This document shows positions 26,106 through 35,132 of a DNA stretch of 64,000 bases, piece after piece (position 1 is the stretch's first letter; each line of letters begins with the position of its first letter). This stretch comes from Levilactobacillus tujiorum (lineage in GTDB: Bacteria > Bacillota > Bacilli > Lactobacillales > Lactobacillaceae). The stretch lies in NCBI RefSeq assembly GCF_012641185.1, contig NZ_JAAXLK010000004.1, positions 79,655 to 143,654 on the forward strand. Direction: 5' to 3'. Position numbers and translations under genes: made by a program. Under the pieces are notes generated by a model that did not search any database, was not told the DNA's origin, and saw nothing but the letters and a program-made list of their open reading frames with translations.

Positions 26106-26151
26106 TACCATATTTGGTAGTTGGTCAATACAATAACTACTAAATATGGTA
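26106..26151. promoter_or_regulatory. Pair of NrdR-box-like palindromes
   Basis: TACCATATTTGGTA (26106-26119) and TACTAAATATGGTA (26138-26151) are each TACCA-n4-TGGTA-like dyads and lie 32 bp apart, three helical turns, the spacing typical for cooperative NrdR binding. They sit in the divergent gap between nrdH and the methyltransferase gene. Confidence 0.7.
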
Positions 26152-26228
26152 CTTGCTGGGTTAAAATTTTTTTCTCTGTTTTCCGACAAACATCTAAGGT
26201 AAAATAGACCTAAAAGGTGGCGGAGAAC

Positions 26229-26831
26229 TTGACTAATCACTATTATACACAAAATCCAGATGTTTTACACGAGGAACAGCATTGGCCGTTCACCCTGTTA
26301 GGCAACGAATTGTTGTTTACCACCGACAACGGTGTCTTCTCTAAGAATCGAGTGGACTATGGCTCACGGGCGCTACTAAATGCCTTTAATGCGGACAAGA
26401 CGCCAGCGGGCCCTTGGTTAGACCTCGGCACGGGGTATGGCCCCATCGGCTTAGCACTGGCAAAGAAGTGGCCAGAACGGCAAGTGACAATGGTCGATGT
26501 CAATGAGTTGGCGTTGGCGCTGGCACGGCAGAATGCGGTGGCTAATCAGATTGAAAATGTCGAAATCAAGACATCGGATATTTACGAGAACGTCACACAG
26601 CGTTACGCTGCTATCTTAACGAATCCCCCCGTTCGTGCGGGTAAACAAGTCGTGACGGCGATGCTAACGGGCGCCAAGGCTCATTTGCTTCCTGGGGGTA
26701 CCTTGACCGTGGTCTTGCAGAAGAAGCAAGGGGCGCCTTCTGCAGAGAAAAATATGCAGGCGACGTTTGGCAATTGCGAGATTATTAAGAAAGACAAGGG
26801 CTATTATATTTTAGAAAGTACGTTGCACTAA
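26229..26831 (+). CDS. Class I SAM-dependent methyltransferase (RsmC/YbxB-like)
   Basis: 200 aa. The SAM-binding LDLGTGYGPIGLALAKKWP is near residue 64, the acidic VDVNELALALARQN follows, and the NPPVR motif near residue 134 is typical of N-methylating enzymes acting on guanine or adenine in RNA. It resembles B. subtilis YbxB and the C-terminal half of RsmC, so 16S rRNA is a possible target. I chose TTG 26229 (MTNHYYTQNPD) after GGTGGCGGAG; GTG 26217 is the alternative. tadA follows 27 bp later. Confidence 0.88.
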   Translation: MTNHYYTQNPDVLHEEQHWPFTLLGNELLFTTDNGVFSKNRVDYGSRALLNAFNADKTPAGPWLDLGTGYGPIGLALAKKWPERQVTMVDVNELALALARQNAVANQIENVEIKTSDIYENVTQRYAAILTNPPVRAGKQVVTAMLTGAKAHLLPGGTLTVVLQKKQGAPSAEKNMQATFGNCEIIKKDKGYYILESTLH

Positions 26832-26858
26832 CTTAGTGAACCGGAAGGGAGGGATTCG

Positions 26859-27410
26859 ATGCGGGATACTTCCTACGCACCTTTGCAGCGACACTATATG
26901 GAAGAAGCACTGTTTGAAGCGGATCAAGCGGCGCTAATTGGCGAGGTACCCATTGGAGCGGTGATCGTGCATGATGGTCAGATCGTGGGCCGGGGCCATA
27001 ATCTCAGAGAGCACGCCAACGATGCGACGTTACACGCGGAGGTGCGGGCGATTGAAGAAGCCTGTGCCACATTGAAAAGCTGGCGGTTAGAGGATTGCCA
27101 ACTCTATGTGACCATTGAACCCTGCCTGATGTGTAGCGGTGCGATTATCAATGCCCGGATTCCAGAGGTCTTCTACGGGGCGCGTGATCCTAAGGCGGGC
27201 GCCGTGGATAGTCTGTATCAGACGCTCACCGATGACCGGTTGAACCATACGGTCACGGTGCATGAAGGGCTGATGGCTAAGGATGCCGGTGAGCGCATGG
27301 TCGCGTTCTTTAAGGCGGCTCGTAAGCGGCAGAAAGCGGCTAAGAAAGCCCGTAAAGCGAAAAAGCTGGCGAAAATGACGCAACCGCTAGACAGGTCCGA
27401 CGAATCATGA
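26859..27410 (+). CDS. tadA: tRNA-specific adenosine deaminase
   Basis: 183 aa. It converts A34 to inosine in tRNA-Arg(ACG). The zinc/catalytic motifs are HAE in TLHAEVRAIEEA (about residue 59) and PCLMC in TIEPCLMCSGAI (about residue 87). The C terminus has an unusually long basic tail (KRQKAAKKARKAKKLAK), probably for tRNA binding. ATG follows GGAAGGGAGGGATTCG. The promoter of the SRP RNA lies across its last codons. The tadA-SRP RNA-dnaX order is conserved in Firmicutes. Confidence 0.95.
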   Translation: MRDTSYAPLQRHYMEEALFEADQAALIGEVPIGAVIVHDGQIVGRGHNLREHANDATLHAEVRAIEEACATLKSWRLEDCQLYVTIEPCLMCSGAIINARIPEVFYGARDPKAGAVDSLYQTLTDDRLNHTVTVHEGLMAKDAGERMVAFFKAARKRQKAAKKARKAKKLAKMTQPLDRSDES

Positions 27411-27416
27411 TACACT
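27388..27416 (+). promoter_or_regulatory. SRP RNA promoter
   Basis: TAGACA (27388-27393), 17-base spacer, TACACT (27411-27416); it overlaps the end of tadA and predicts a start near 27423. Confidence 0.7.
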
Positions 27417-27422
27417 AGTTAT

Positions 27423-27530
27423 TGCCGTTAAGGCCTTGAAGCAAGGGTGGACTTACGAATCGTGTCAGGTCCGGAAGGAAGCAGCACTAAGTTTGCTTCG
27501 CTTTGTGCTTCAAGTTTATGAGCAATTAAC
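27423..27530 (+). ncRNA. ffs: Signal recognition particle RNA (small bacterial type)
   Basis: The conserved helix 8 sequence GTGTCAGGTCCGGAAGGAAG and following CAGCAC is present, with the asymmetric loop and GGAA tetraloop. Flanking arms GAAGCAA/TTGCTTC and ACTTA/TAAGT extend the rod. It is about 100 nt, so the short form without an Alu domain. With Ffh it targets membrane proteins. Ends are estimated from the promoter and terminator. Confidence 0.95.
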
Positions 27531-27563
27531 CAAACTCCTAGTCGTGTGACTGGGAGTTTTTTC
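27531..27563 (+). terminator. SRP RNA terminator
   Basis: AAACTCCTAGTC, GTGT loop, GACTGGGAGTTT, then T run. Confidence 0.92.
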
Positions 27564-27698
27564 GTGCCATCTTATTCTAGAAAATGAGATTAATTTCCCT
27601 TAAAACTACCGGAACAATCCGTGACAGATGGTAGGGAAAAAGGCTATAATTATGAACAGCGAATTTATCAGGAATTATTGAAGAAAGGAACGGATTGC

Positions 27699-29462
27699 AT
27701 GGCTTATCAAGCACTCTACCGGGTCTGGCGCCCGCAGCGTTTCGATGACATGATCGGGCAAGAAGTGATTACCCGGACGTTGAAGAATGCCATTACCACA
27801 AATCAAATTAGTCACGCTTACCTTTTTGCGGGGCCACGGGGAACCGGGAAGACCTCGGCCGCTAAGATTTTTGCCAAGGCAATCAACTGTCATCATCAGA
27901 CTGATGGCGAACCTTGTAATGAATGTGAGACGTGTAAAGCAATCACGGCGGGCACGCTGAATGATGTTATCGAAATTGATGCGGCCTCTAACAATGGTGT
28001 CGAAGAGATTCGGGACATTCGCGACAAGGTCAAGTATGCGCCCACGGTTGCTGACTATAAGGTCTACATCATTGATGAAGTGCACATGCTGTCGACGGGT
28101 GCATTTAATGCGTTGCTGAAGACCTTGGAAGAACCACCAGCCAATGTGATCTTCATCCTTGCCACCACCGAACCGCATAAAATTCCAGCGACGATTATTT
28201 CCCGAACGCAGCGGTTTGATTTTAAACGTATTGCGGCTAGTGATAGTTATGAACGGATGCTTTACATCTTGAAGCAAAAAGGTGTGACGTACGATGATCA
28301 AGCCATTAAAGTCATTGCTAAGGCCGCTGAGGGTGGTATGCGGGATGCGCTGAGTATCTTGGATCAAGCGCTATCCTTTGGCGACAATGAGATCACACTA
28401 GATAATGCATTATTGGTTACGGGAAGCGTCACCCATGAGTTGCTGGCCACCTATATGGCTCAGGTGCTGGCGGGAGATACTAAGGCCGCTTTGGCAAGTC
28501 TGCAATCTGTTTTGGAAGCGGGCAAAGATGCCGAACGGTTTACCGAAGATGTGATTGGCTATGCCCGCGACCTGTTACTGTATCAACAGGCGCCACAGAT
28601 GGTCGAGGAAGCCGAGATGGGGAGCGTGAGTGAGGATTTCCAGAAGTTGGCTAAGCAAACGCCAGCGCAGACCATGTATGCGATGATTAACGAACTCAAC
28701 GCCATCCAACAACAGATGCGGTTTACCACGCATCCCGACGTTTATTTGGAAATTCTGACGATTAAGCTGGCCGAGATTGGTCGCCAAAAGGGTCAACCGG
28801 AGGCATCAGCGACTGAAACCACGGGCGCCACACCGGCTGCCTCAGCCGCAGCGCCAGCGCAACCGGCAGCTGGAACGGCGGTCAATGAGCTACAGCACGA
28901 GATTGATCAGTTGCGCTCGGCCGTTAAGCAGTTGGAGCAGGCACCGGCTTCCACCAGTGCTGCACCGGCACCGGCTAAGCCGCGAGTGGCCAAGTCGCCA
29001 GCGGCTAAGGAAGTCAACTTAGCCAAGATTTACCCGGTATTGGGCTCGGCAACCCGTGAAAAACTTAATCAACTACAAGAAGTCTGGCCGGACTTACTCA
29101 ATAGTTTGACCGTGACGCAGCGCGCGGTGATGAAGGTCTCCCAACCCGTTGCAGCGGCTAACTCAGGCGTGATTGTGGCGTTTGACTATTCCTTCTTATA
29201 TCAACGGGCAACGACGGATCATGAGTTGACCGATGCCTTAGAGAATGGGCTCGATCGCATGATTGGGTCGGCATTACCGGTAGTCTTCGTCCCTAAAGAC
29301 GAGTGGCCAGTGATTCGCAAGAATTATTTAACCGCTCACAAGGATGAACTCAAGGCGAATGGTGAAGCTCCGGCTGAGCCCGATCAGCCCGCACCGAATC
29401 CGGTCGTGACCAAGGCTGAAGAGCTGTTCGGTAAGGGCATTGTAGATGTTAAACAAGATTAA
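27699..29462 (+). CDS. dnaX: DNA polymerase III subunits gamma and tau
   Basis: 587 aa. The AAA+ clamp loader core has Walker A ([14 protein letters not shown], about residue 41), a four-Cys zinc module ([16 protein letters not shown], about residue 61), Walker B IIDEVHML and sensor motifs. An Ala/Pro-rich linker (about residues 385-460) leads to the tau C-terminal domain. ATG 27699 ([15 protein letters not shown]) follows GAAAGGAAC; the longer frame from 27621 has no ribosome site. No obvious slippery run for a gamma frameshift was seen. ybaB and recR follow, as usual. Confidence 0.96.
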   Translation: MAYQALYRVWRPQRFDDMIGQEVITRTLKNAITTNQISHAYLFAGPRGTGKTSAAKIFAKAINCHHQTDGEPCNECETCKAITAGTLNDVIEIDAASNNGVEEIRDIRDKVKYAPTVADYKVYIIDEVHMLSTGAFNALLKTLEEPPANVIFILATTEPHKIPATIISRTQRFDFKRIAASDSYERMLYILKQKGVTYDDQAIKVIAKAAEGGMRDALSILDQALSFGDNEITLDNALLVTGSVTHELLATYMAQVLAGDTKAALASLQSVLEAGKDAERFTEDVIGYARDLLLYQQAPQMVEEAEMGSVSEDFQKLAKQTPAQTMYAMINELNAIQQQMRFTTHPDVYLEILTIKLAEIGRQKGQPEASATETTGATPAASAAAPAQPAAGTAVNELQHEIDQLRSAVKQLEQAPASTSAAPAPAKPRVAKSPAAKEVNLAKIYPVLGSATREKLNQLQEVWPDLLNSLTVTQRAVMKVSQPVAAANSGVIVAFDYSFLYQRATTDHELTDALENGLDRMIGSALPVVFVPKDEWPVIRKNYLTAHKDELKANGEAPAEPDQPAPNPVVTKAEELFGKGIVDVKQD

Positions 29463-29482
29463 ATTGTGAAAGGATGATACAA

Positions 29483-29800
29483 ATGCGGAACATGGGAAAT
29501 ATGGGGAACATGATGAAACAAATGCGGCAAATGCAAAAGAAGATGGAAGAGGACCAGGCTAATCTAAATGCCCAATCCTTTACAGGAACGTCTCCAGATC
29601 AGATGGTTCAAGCGACTTTCACGGGTGACCGGAAGATGACTGATCTGACGATTAAGCCTGAAGCCATTGATCCCGATGATCCAGATATGTTAGCAGATCT
29701 GGTACTGGCCGCAGTGAATGATGCGTTGACTAAGGTTGACGAGACGACTAAGCAAACGTTAGGTAAGTACACTCAAGGGATGAACATTCCCGGAATGTAA
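29483..29800 (+). CDS. YbaB/EbfC family nucleoid-associated protein
   Basis: 105 aa, Met- and Gln-rich N terminus ([21 protein letters not shown]) followed by the conserved [29 protein letters not shown]. Members dimerise and bind DNA. ATG 29483 lies 9 bases after AAAGGA; the ATG at 29474 overlaps the ribosome site. It is placed between dnaX and recR, the invariant context of this family. Confidence 0.94.
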   Translation: MRNMGNMGNMMKQMRQMQKKMEEDQANLNAQSFTGTSPDQMVQATFTGDRKMTDLTIKPEAIDPDDPDMLADLVLAAVNDALTKVDETTKQTLGKYTQGMNIPGM

Positions 29801-29820
29801 GGAAGAAAGGACGTTGTGAC

Positions 29821-30420
29821 ATGCAGTACCCAGAACCCATTGCGCAGTTGATCGACAGCTACATGAAGCTGCCGGGCATCGGCCAAAAGTCAGCGACGCG
29901 GCTGGCATTCTTTACGATTGATATGGCGGATGACGATGTCACGGCGTTTTCTAAAGCCTTGGTCTCGGCAAAACGAGATCTCCATTACTGTTCAATCTGC
30001 GGCAACATTACCGAGAGTGATCCGTGTTCGATTTGCGCGGACAAGACCCGGGACCAGAGTCACGTGCTAGTGGTTGAGCAGGCCAAAGATATTATGGTGA
30101 TGGAAAAAATGAAGGAGTATCATGGCCTCTATCACGTCTTACACGGGGTGATGTCGCCGATCGAGGGGAAAGGTCCCGAAGACCTGAACATCACGAGCTT
30201 AATCAATCGGTTGCAGAAGAATCCTGATATGAAGGAAGTTATCATTGCGACTAACGCCACGCCTGAAGGGGAAGCCACGGCGATGTATCTGTCACGGCTG
30301 ATTAAACCAGCGGGCATCAAGGTCACGCGTTTGGCCCATGGCTTGTCGGTCGGCAGTGATATTGAATATGCGGATGAGATGACGCTGTTTAAGGCTGTCG
30401 AAGGTCGGACAGAGATGTAG
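29821..30420 (+). CDS. recR: Recombination protein RecR
   Basis: 199 aa. Helix-hairpin-helix ([15 protein letters not shown], about residue 17), a zinc finger ([16 protein letters not shown], about residue 57) and a TOPRIM domain ([13 protein letters not shown]) are in order. RecR works with RecO/RecF to load RecA at gaps. ATG follows GAAAGGACG. It is 20 bp downstream of ybaB and 11 bp before the YaaL gene, so one operon. Confidence 0.97.
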   Translation: MQYPEPIAQLIDSYMKLPGIGQKSATRLAFFTIDMADDDVTAFSKALVSAKRDLHYCSICGNITESDPCSICADKTRDQSHVLVVEQAKDIMVMEKMKEYHGLYHVLHGVMSPIEGKGPEDLNITSLINRLQKNPDMKEVIIATNATPEGEATAMYLSRLIKPAGIKVTRLAHGLSVGSDIEYADEMTLFKAVEGRTEM

Positions 30421-30431
30421 GAGGCGCAGCG

Positions 30432-30683
30432 ATGTTTGGAAGAAAGAAACGGCAATTTCCCCGGCTCAAGGCGGCTTACGATGAACAATTATTGTTGACA
30501 ATTGATGCTGCCAAGGACCGATGGGATCACGCTAAGCAGACGGAAGAAGCCATTGCCGACGCTGATAATGAGATGACGGCTAATACGGCGTTAGCGCGCC
30601 AAACCTACCTGTTTCTTTACCGCGAAGCGCGGCGACGTCAGGTGAAGGGGAAGCATATTTCGGCCGCTGTTTTTCGTGATTAG
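30432..30683 (+). CDS. yaaL: YaaL family protein (DUF2508)
   Basis: 83 aa, highly charged, largely helical, no membrane segment. Its position between recR and tmk and the sequence LLLTIDAAKDRWDHAKQTEEA identify the YaaL/DUF2508 family, whose function is unknown. ATG follows TAGGAGGCGCAGCG. A long hairpin lies about 40 bp downstream. Confidence 0.85.
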   Translation: MFGRKKRQFPRLKAAYDEQLLLTIDAAKDRWDHAKQTEEAIADADNEMTANTALARQTYLFLYREARRRQVKGKHISAAVFRD

Positions 30684-30719
30684 TGACAATTAGCAAGCTG
30701 TAACCATGTGAGATGACCA

Positions 30720-30766
30720 GTTGAGCTCTAGGGGTGCTGTGAAGACGGTGGACCTAGAGCTCTTTG
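30720..30766 (+). terminator. Long hairpin after yaaL
   Basis: GAGCTCTAGG...CCTAGAGCTC, followed by only TTTGC. Possibly a weak terminator or processing site ahead of tmk. Confidence 0.55.
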
Positions 30767-30895
30767 CATGCGAAAATGGGATGGACCGGGCCGCGACTGA
30801 ATCAGTTGGGCCAACTGGAAAATCAAACAATGCAAATAGACATCAATTCTTAATTCAAGTACAATATAAGTATTCAATCAAAAATGGGGTCGAGT

Positions 30896-31540
30896 ATGTT
30901 GTCAGGAACGTTTATTAGTTTTGAAGGGCCGGACGGGGCTGGTAAAACCAGCGCGCTCGCGGCTATTACCGCTGAGATTCAGCCTGTACTGGGGGATCGG
31001 TTAACGATTACGCGGGAACCGGGGGGCAACCCGATTTCCGAGAGTATTCGGGCCATCATTTTAGATCGGGCGAATACCGCAATGGACTATCGAACCGAGG
31101 CCTTACTGTATGCGGCAGCACGGCGACAACATCTAGCTGAGACCGTCCTCCCAGCGTTGGCAGCGGATCAATTGGTCCTATGCGATCGTTACGTGGACAG
31201 TTCAATTGCCTATCAAGGTGCGGGACGGCAAATTGGAGAACAAGCCGTTGCCCAAATGAATGATTTTGCGACCGACGGACTGTTACCCGAACTTACCATC
31301 TACTTTGACGTTCCGGCAGAAGTCGGGTTACGACGGATTCAAGCCCACCGACAGGCTGACCAAGTGGATCGATTAGATGTTGAGCAAACGGCCTTTCATG
31401 ACCGGGTGCGGGCAGCTTACCTGCGGCTTCAACAAGCCCATCCCGAACGAATTAAATTAATTGATGCGACCCAGGCGCCAGAGCAAGTGGTGGCTGAGGC
31501 ATTGACACTAATTAAGCAAACGGCTAAGCGTTATTTTTAA
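30896..31540 (+). CDS. tmk: Thymidylate kinase
   Basis: 214 aa. P-loop FEGPDGAGKTSAL (about residue 8), DR(Y/H) motif LCDRYVDSSIAYQGAGR (about residue 93) and a LID region. It phosphorylates dTMP to dTDP. Start ATG 30896 (MLSGTFISFEGPDG) is preferred to ATG 30884 because the first sits too far from the family N terminus and GGGGTCGAG lies before the second. It begins a tmk-yaaQ-holB-yabA-rsmI-thioesterase operon. Confidence 0.95.
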   Translation: MLSGTFISFEGPDGAGKTSALAAITAEIQPVLGDRLTITREPGGNPISESIRAIILDRANTAMDYRTEALLYAAARRQHLAETVLPALAADQLVLCDRYVDSSIAYQGAGRQIGEQAVAQMNDFATDGLLPELTIYFDVPAEVGLRRIQAHRQADQVDRLDVEQTAFHDRVRAAYLRLQQAHPERIKLIDATQAPEQVVAEALTLIKQTAKRYF

Positions 31541-31565
31541 AACGGCATTTGAGGGAGGAACAGCA

Positions 31566-31895
31566 ATGAAATTACTAATCGCAATTGTCCAAGACAAAGA
31601 TGCAAATCGTCTGAGCAATGAATTTATTGATCAAAACATTCGGGCGACGCGCTTATCAACGACTGGGGGCTTCTTGAAGTCCGGTAACACGACGTTTATG
31701 ATTGGGGTGGAAGAAGAACGGGTTGACGAGGTCTTAGCGATGATTAAGACGGCTAGCCATACACGCCAACAGTTTATGACGCCACCCGTTAATTTAGACG
31801 CCCAGTTAGACAATACCTCCTCATATCCCGTCGAGGTACAGGTTGGTGGCGCGACGGTCTTCGTACTGCCCGTCGATCAGTTCCATCAATTTTAG
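31566..31895 (+). CDS. yaaQ: Cyclic-di-AMP receptor PstA/DarA (YaaQ)
   Basis: 109 aa PII-like protein. MKLLIAIVQDKDANRLSNEFI, the Thr/Gly-rich ATRLSTTGGFLKSGNTTFMIGVEE and the C-terminal PVEVQVGGATVFVLPVDQF match the c-di-AMP-binding trimer of Bacillus, Listeria and Staphylococcus. Its downstream target is not firmly known. ATG follows GAGGGAGGAACAGCA. It sits between tmk and holB as in other Firmicutes. A second potential c-di-AMP client, KimA, is at 45273. Confidence 0.93.
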   Translation: MKLLIAIVQDKDANRLSNEFIDQNIRATRLSTTGGFLKSGNTTFMIGVEEERVDEVLAMIKTASHTRQQFMTPPVNLDAQLDNTSSYPVEVQVGGATVFVLPVDQFHQF

Positions 31896-31904
31896 GAGGG
31901 TCGT

Positions 31905-32921
31905 ATGACCGAAGAATCTCTGGTGACAACGGCCCAGCGACTACAACCACAGCTGTTGGACCATTTCATGAATTTGATCAATGGGCAACGGTTAGCCCAT
32001 GCCTACCTGTTTAATGGTGCGGATGGCACTGGTCGGCAACAGGTCGCGCAAGTGATTGCCATGCGCCTCTTCTGTCAAAATGTGACGGCGGAGGGCCTAC
32101 CGTGTGGGCAGTGCGCCGAGTGTCGACGCATTATGGCTGGTGATCATCCCGACGTCGTGACCGTGGTGCCGGATGGTCAACGGATTAAGGTCGACCAGGT
32201 CCGCTACCTAAAGTCGGAATTCACCAAGAGTGCCGTGGAAGGCAATCAGAAGATCTTTATCGTCGATCAGGTGGAACGGATGACGACAGGAGCGGCCAAT
32301 AGTCTCCTAAAGTTCATCGAGGAACCGGTGGGCAATACGGTCGCCTTACTGCTGACGGCCAATAAAAATTTGATCTTACCGACGATTCTGTCACGTACAC
32401 AGATTGTCGATTTTATTCGGGTGGCGCCGAGTGCTCTGGCAGAAGCCTTGGCAGCGGCCGGCGTGATTCCAAGTCAGCGTTATCTGTTATCAACGCTGAC
32501 GGAGAGTGTTCAGGCAGCCAAGGCGTTGACGGCGGAGGACTGGCTCAAGAATGCCCAAGTGAGTGTTGGGCAGTGGTTCACCGCGGTCTGTGCCGGTGAC
32601 GAACGGGCATTTGTGCGCGTGCAAACGGAATTGTTGCCGCTCGCAACCAATCGAGACCTGCAGGGCACCATCTTAGATATGATTGTGCAGGTCTGGCATG
32701 ATGTGTTGCGCCAACAGAACGCAACGGTTACGGACGACCAGTTGGCTTTTCCGCAAGTGGCTAAGCTGAGTCGCCAATTGGCGCAACGGCTGAGTGTGGA
32801 TCGGCTGGTCGCAATCATGACGTTAACGTTGGAGACCCGGAGCCAATTAGCCGGCAATATGAATTTTCAGGGCATCTTAGAAGCCTTAACGTTACAGATT
32901 CTAGCGCAGATTCCGCGTTAA
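31905..32921 (+). CDS. holB: DNA polymerase III subunit delta'
   Basis: 338 aa clamp-loader stator subunit. The AAA+ fold is recognisable (HAYLFNGADGTGRQQVA about residue 30, zinc-type cysteines CQNVTAEGLPCGQCAEC, SLLKFIEEP). The Walker A loop is degenerate, as is usual for delta'. ATG follows TAGGAGGGTCGT nine bases after the yaaQ stop. It works with the dnaX product encoded at 27699. Confidence 0.94.
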   Translation: MTEESLVTTAQRLQPQLLDHFMNLINGQRLAHAYLFNGADGTGRQQVAQVIAMRLFCQNVTAEGLPCGQCAECRRIMAGDHPDVVTVVPDGQRIKVDQVRYLKSEFTKSAVEGNQKIFIVDQVERMTTGAANSLLKFIEEPVGNTVALLLTANKNLILPTILSRTQIVDFIRVAPSALAEALAAAGVIPSQRYLLSTLTESVQAAKALTAEDWLKNAQVSVGQWFTAVCAGDERAFVRVQTELLPLATNRDLQGTILDMIVQVWHDVLRQQNATVTDDQLAFPQVAKLSRQLAQRLSVDRLVAIMTLTLETRSQLAGNMNFQGILEALTLQILAQIPR

Positions 32922-32947
32922 CTAGTCAGCATTGGAGGGGTGGCAAC

Positions 32948-33286
32948 TTGGAAAAACAAGAAGTGTACGATCAATTTAAAAATCTCGAGAGCCAATTGCA
33001 AGACGTGCTCGCCCAATTCGCTGACTTACAAGGCGAGATGACCCATGTGTTTGAGCAAAACGCAGAGTTAGAAATAGAAAATCAGCATCTTCGGGACCTG
33101 TTACGTGAATTGCAGCGTAACTTACCAGAAGATCCAGAAACACCGCAGGGCTTGTCTAAGTCGCGGCAAATTTTGGAAAAATTGTATGAAGAGGGCTTTC
33201 ACGTCTGCCGTGAATTCTACGGAACGCGGCGTAAGCAAGATGAAGAATGTGCTTTTTGTCTAGAAGTTATCTATCGTGATCAATAG
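32948..33286 (+). CDS. yabA: Replication initiation control protein YabA
   Basis: 112 aa. An N-terminal coiled coil (about residues 1-60) is followed by a zinc-binding C terminus (HVCREFYGTRRKQDEECAFC). YabA bridges DnaA and the DnaN clamp to limit re-initiation. TTG start at 32948 with GGAGGGGTGGCAAC upstream. Conserved position between holB and rsmI. Confidence 0.95.
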   Translation: MEKQEVYDQFKNLESQLQDVLAQFADLQGEMTHVFEQNAELEIENQHLRDLLRELQRNLPEDPETPQGLSKSRQILEKLYEEGFHVCREFYGTRRKQDEECAFCLEVIYRDQ

Positions 33287-33301
33287 GAGGGGCACCCACG
33301 A

Positions 33302-34183
33302 ATGGAACGCCAACGTAGTTTTCAAGCCGCAAATAGCGGTCACTTATATTTAGTCCCCACCCCGATCGGTAATCTGGATGACATGACTTTCCGCGCCGTT
33401 AAAACGCTGAAGGATGCCGATCTGATTGCGGCAGAGGATACGCGTAACACCCAGAAATTGTTAAATCATTTTGAAATTGAAACCAAGCAGATCAGCTTTC
33501 ACGAGCACAATACGCAAGAGCGGATTCCCCAGTTGGTCGCTAAACTCCAACAGGGGATGCAGATTGCTCAGGTGAGTGACGCGGGGATGCCATCCATCTC
33601 TGATCCCGGCCATGAACTGGTCAATGCTTGTATTGACGCACATATCCCGGTTGTCCCCTTACCAGGAGCCAATGCCGGGCTGACCGCCTTGATTGCCTCC
33701 GGATTGGTGCCCCAACCGTTTTACTTTTATGGCTTTCTCGATCGGAAACCCAAGGATCAACGGGCCGAAATTGATGAATTGGCGCAACGACCAGAGACGT
33801 TGATCTTTTACGAGGCGCCCCATCGTTTGAAGAAAACCTTGCAGAACTTGGCTGCGGGGATGGGGGCTGAGCGGCCAGCTGTTCTGTGCCGCGAGTTAAC
33901 GAAGCGCTACGAAGAATTCTTGCGGGGCAGTCTCAGTGACCTAGCTGAGTGGGCCGCCACGGATACCGTTCGTGGTGAGTTCGTGGTCTTGGTGGGTGGC
34001 AATCCTCATCCAACCACGACTGCGACGACGGCCGTCGATCTCAGTGAACCCATTGAAAAACAAGTTGATCGGCTGATCGCAGCGGGCGACAAGCCTAACG
34101 CAGCGATTAAAGAAGTGGCGAACTTACGCGGCTTAAAGAAACAAGATGTTTACCGGACTTATCATCATCTAAACGAGGAGTGA
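33302..34183 (+). CDS. rsmI: 16S rRNA (cytidine-1402-2'-O)-methyltransferase
   Basis: 293 aa tetrapyrrole-methylase-fold enzyme. Signatures: LYLVPTPIGNLDDMTFRA (about residue 15), AEDTRNTQKLLNHF (about residue 43), VSDAGMPSISDPG (about residue 92), PLPGANAGLTAL. It modifies C1402 of the decoding site. ATG follows TAGGAGGGGCACCCACGA. The TGA stop overlaps the ribosome site of the next gene. Confidence 0.96.
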   Translation: MERQRSFQAANSGHLYLVPTPIGNLDDMTFRAVKTLKDADLIAAEDTRNTQKLLNHFEIETKQISFHEHNTQERIPQLVAKLQQGMQIAQVSDAGMPSISDPGHELVNACIDAHIPVVPLPGANAGLTALIASGLVPQPFYFYGFLDRKPKDQRAEIDELAQRPETLIFYEAPHRLKKTLQNLAAGMGAERPAVLCRELTKRYEEFLRGSLSDLAEWAATDTVRGEFVVLVGGNPHPTTTATTAVDLSEPIEKQVDRLIAAGDKPNAAIKEVANLRGLKKQDVYRTYHHLNEE

Positions 34184-34188
34184 CCCGC

Positions 34189-34929
34189 GTGGCCCAAAAT
34201 GAATTTAGTGAACCGCACCGTGTCGTCTATTATGAAGCGGACGACACCGGTCACCTGACCCTGGCAATGCTGATTGATTTATTTGTTTTGGTTTCTGAGG
34301 ATCAAAACACGGCGTTGCACCTGACGCCCGATGATATTCATCGCTTGGGGGTTGGCTGGGTGGTCACACAGTATCACCTGCAGATCAACCGGTTGCCCCG
34401 AATTAATGAGCGGGTGACCCTTAAGACGCGGGCCACGGCGTTTAATAAATACTTTGCCTATCGAGAATACTGGTTACTGGACGACATGGGGCAGCAATTG
34501 GCCTATGGCGAAGGTATCTGGGTGACGATGAGCTATGCAACGCGGAAGATTGCGACCATTCCCGCAGAAATTATGCAGCCTTATGGCACGGCGCCCGTGA
34601 AGCGGTTGCCCCGGCTACCTCGGCCTGAACGACTAGACTTGGCGGCCACCAGTGTTGCGCAGCCGTATACCGTACGTTACTTTGATATTGACGAGAATGG
34701 TCATGTGAATAATGCCCATTACTTTGATTGGATGCTCGATGCCTTGCCCGCGGACTGGTTGCGGCAACATCAGGCAGTGGATGTCCGGATTCGCTTTGAG
34801 AATGAAGTGAAGTACGGCCATCAGGTGACCAGCGAGGTCGTGCATAGTACCGCTACCACCACGCAGCATACCGTTAAAGTTGGCGCAACTACGGCTGTGC
34901 TGGCGACTATCGAGTGGCAGAATCGCTAA
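34189..34929 (+). CDS. Acyl-ACP thioesterase (FatA/FatB family)
   Basis: 246 aa with two hot-dog domains. VVYYEADDTGHLTLAMLIDLF opens the first, and TVRYFDIDENGHVNNAHYFDWMLDAL near residue 163 is the catalytic N-x-H region of the second. It hydrolyses acyl-ACP to release fatty acid; such genes are common in lactobacilli. I selected GTG 34189 (MAQNEFSEPH) because GAGGAG ends nine bases upstream and GTG 34180 overlaps it. It is the last gene of the operon. Confidence 0.9.
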   Translation: MAQNEFSEPHRVVYYEADDTGHLTLAMLIDLFVLVSEDQNTALHLTPDDIHRLGVGWVVTQYHLQINRLPRINERVTLKTRATAFNKYFAYREYWLLDDMGQQLAYGEGIWVTMSYATRKIATIPAEIMQPYGTAPVKRLPRLPRPERLDLAATSVAQPYTVRYFDIDENGHVNNAHYFDWMLDALPADWLRQHQAVDVRIRFENEVKYGHQVTSEVVHSTATTTQHTVKVGATTAVLATIEWQNR

Positions 34930-34947
34930 CTAAAAGTGATGATTTTA

Positions 34948-34979
34948 GGAAAAGCTAGGCAGAGAAGGTGTCGCCGCCT
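34948..34979 (+). terminator. Weak hairpin after the thioesterase gene
   Basis: GCTAGGC...GCCTAGT with a T-poor tail (CTTTG). Confidence 0.45.
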
Positions 34980-35132
34980 AGTCTTTGTGGTAATATAGTA
35001 CACTGATATGAACAGTACACGAATAGAAATAAGTTCGTGCGGAGCAATGGGGTAGTGATCCACCGCTGCCTTGACTAGTGTGTCCGAAATTGACTGTGGT
35101 CACCACATATATGAAGGGGAACCCAAGCAAAT

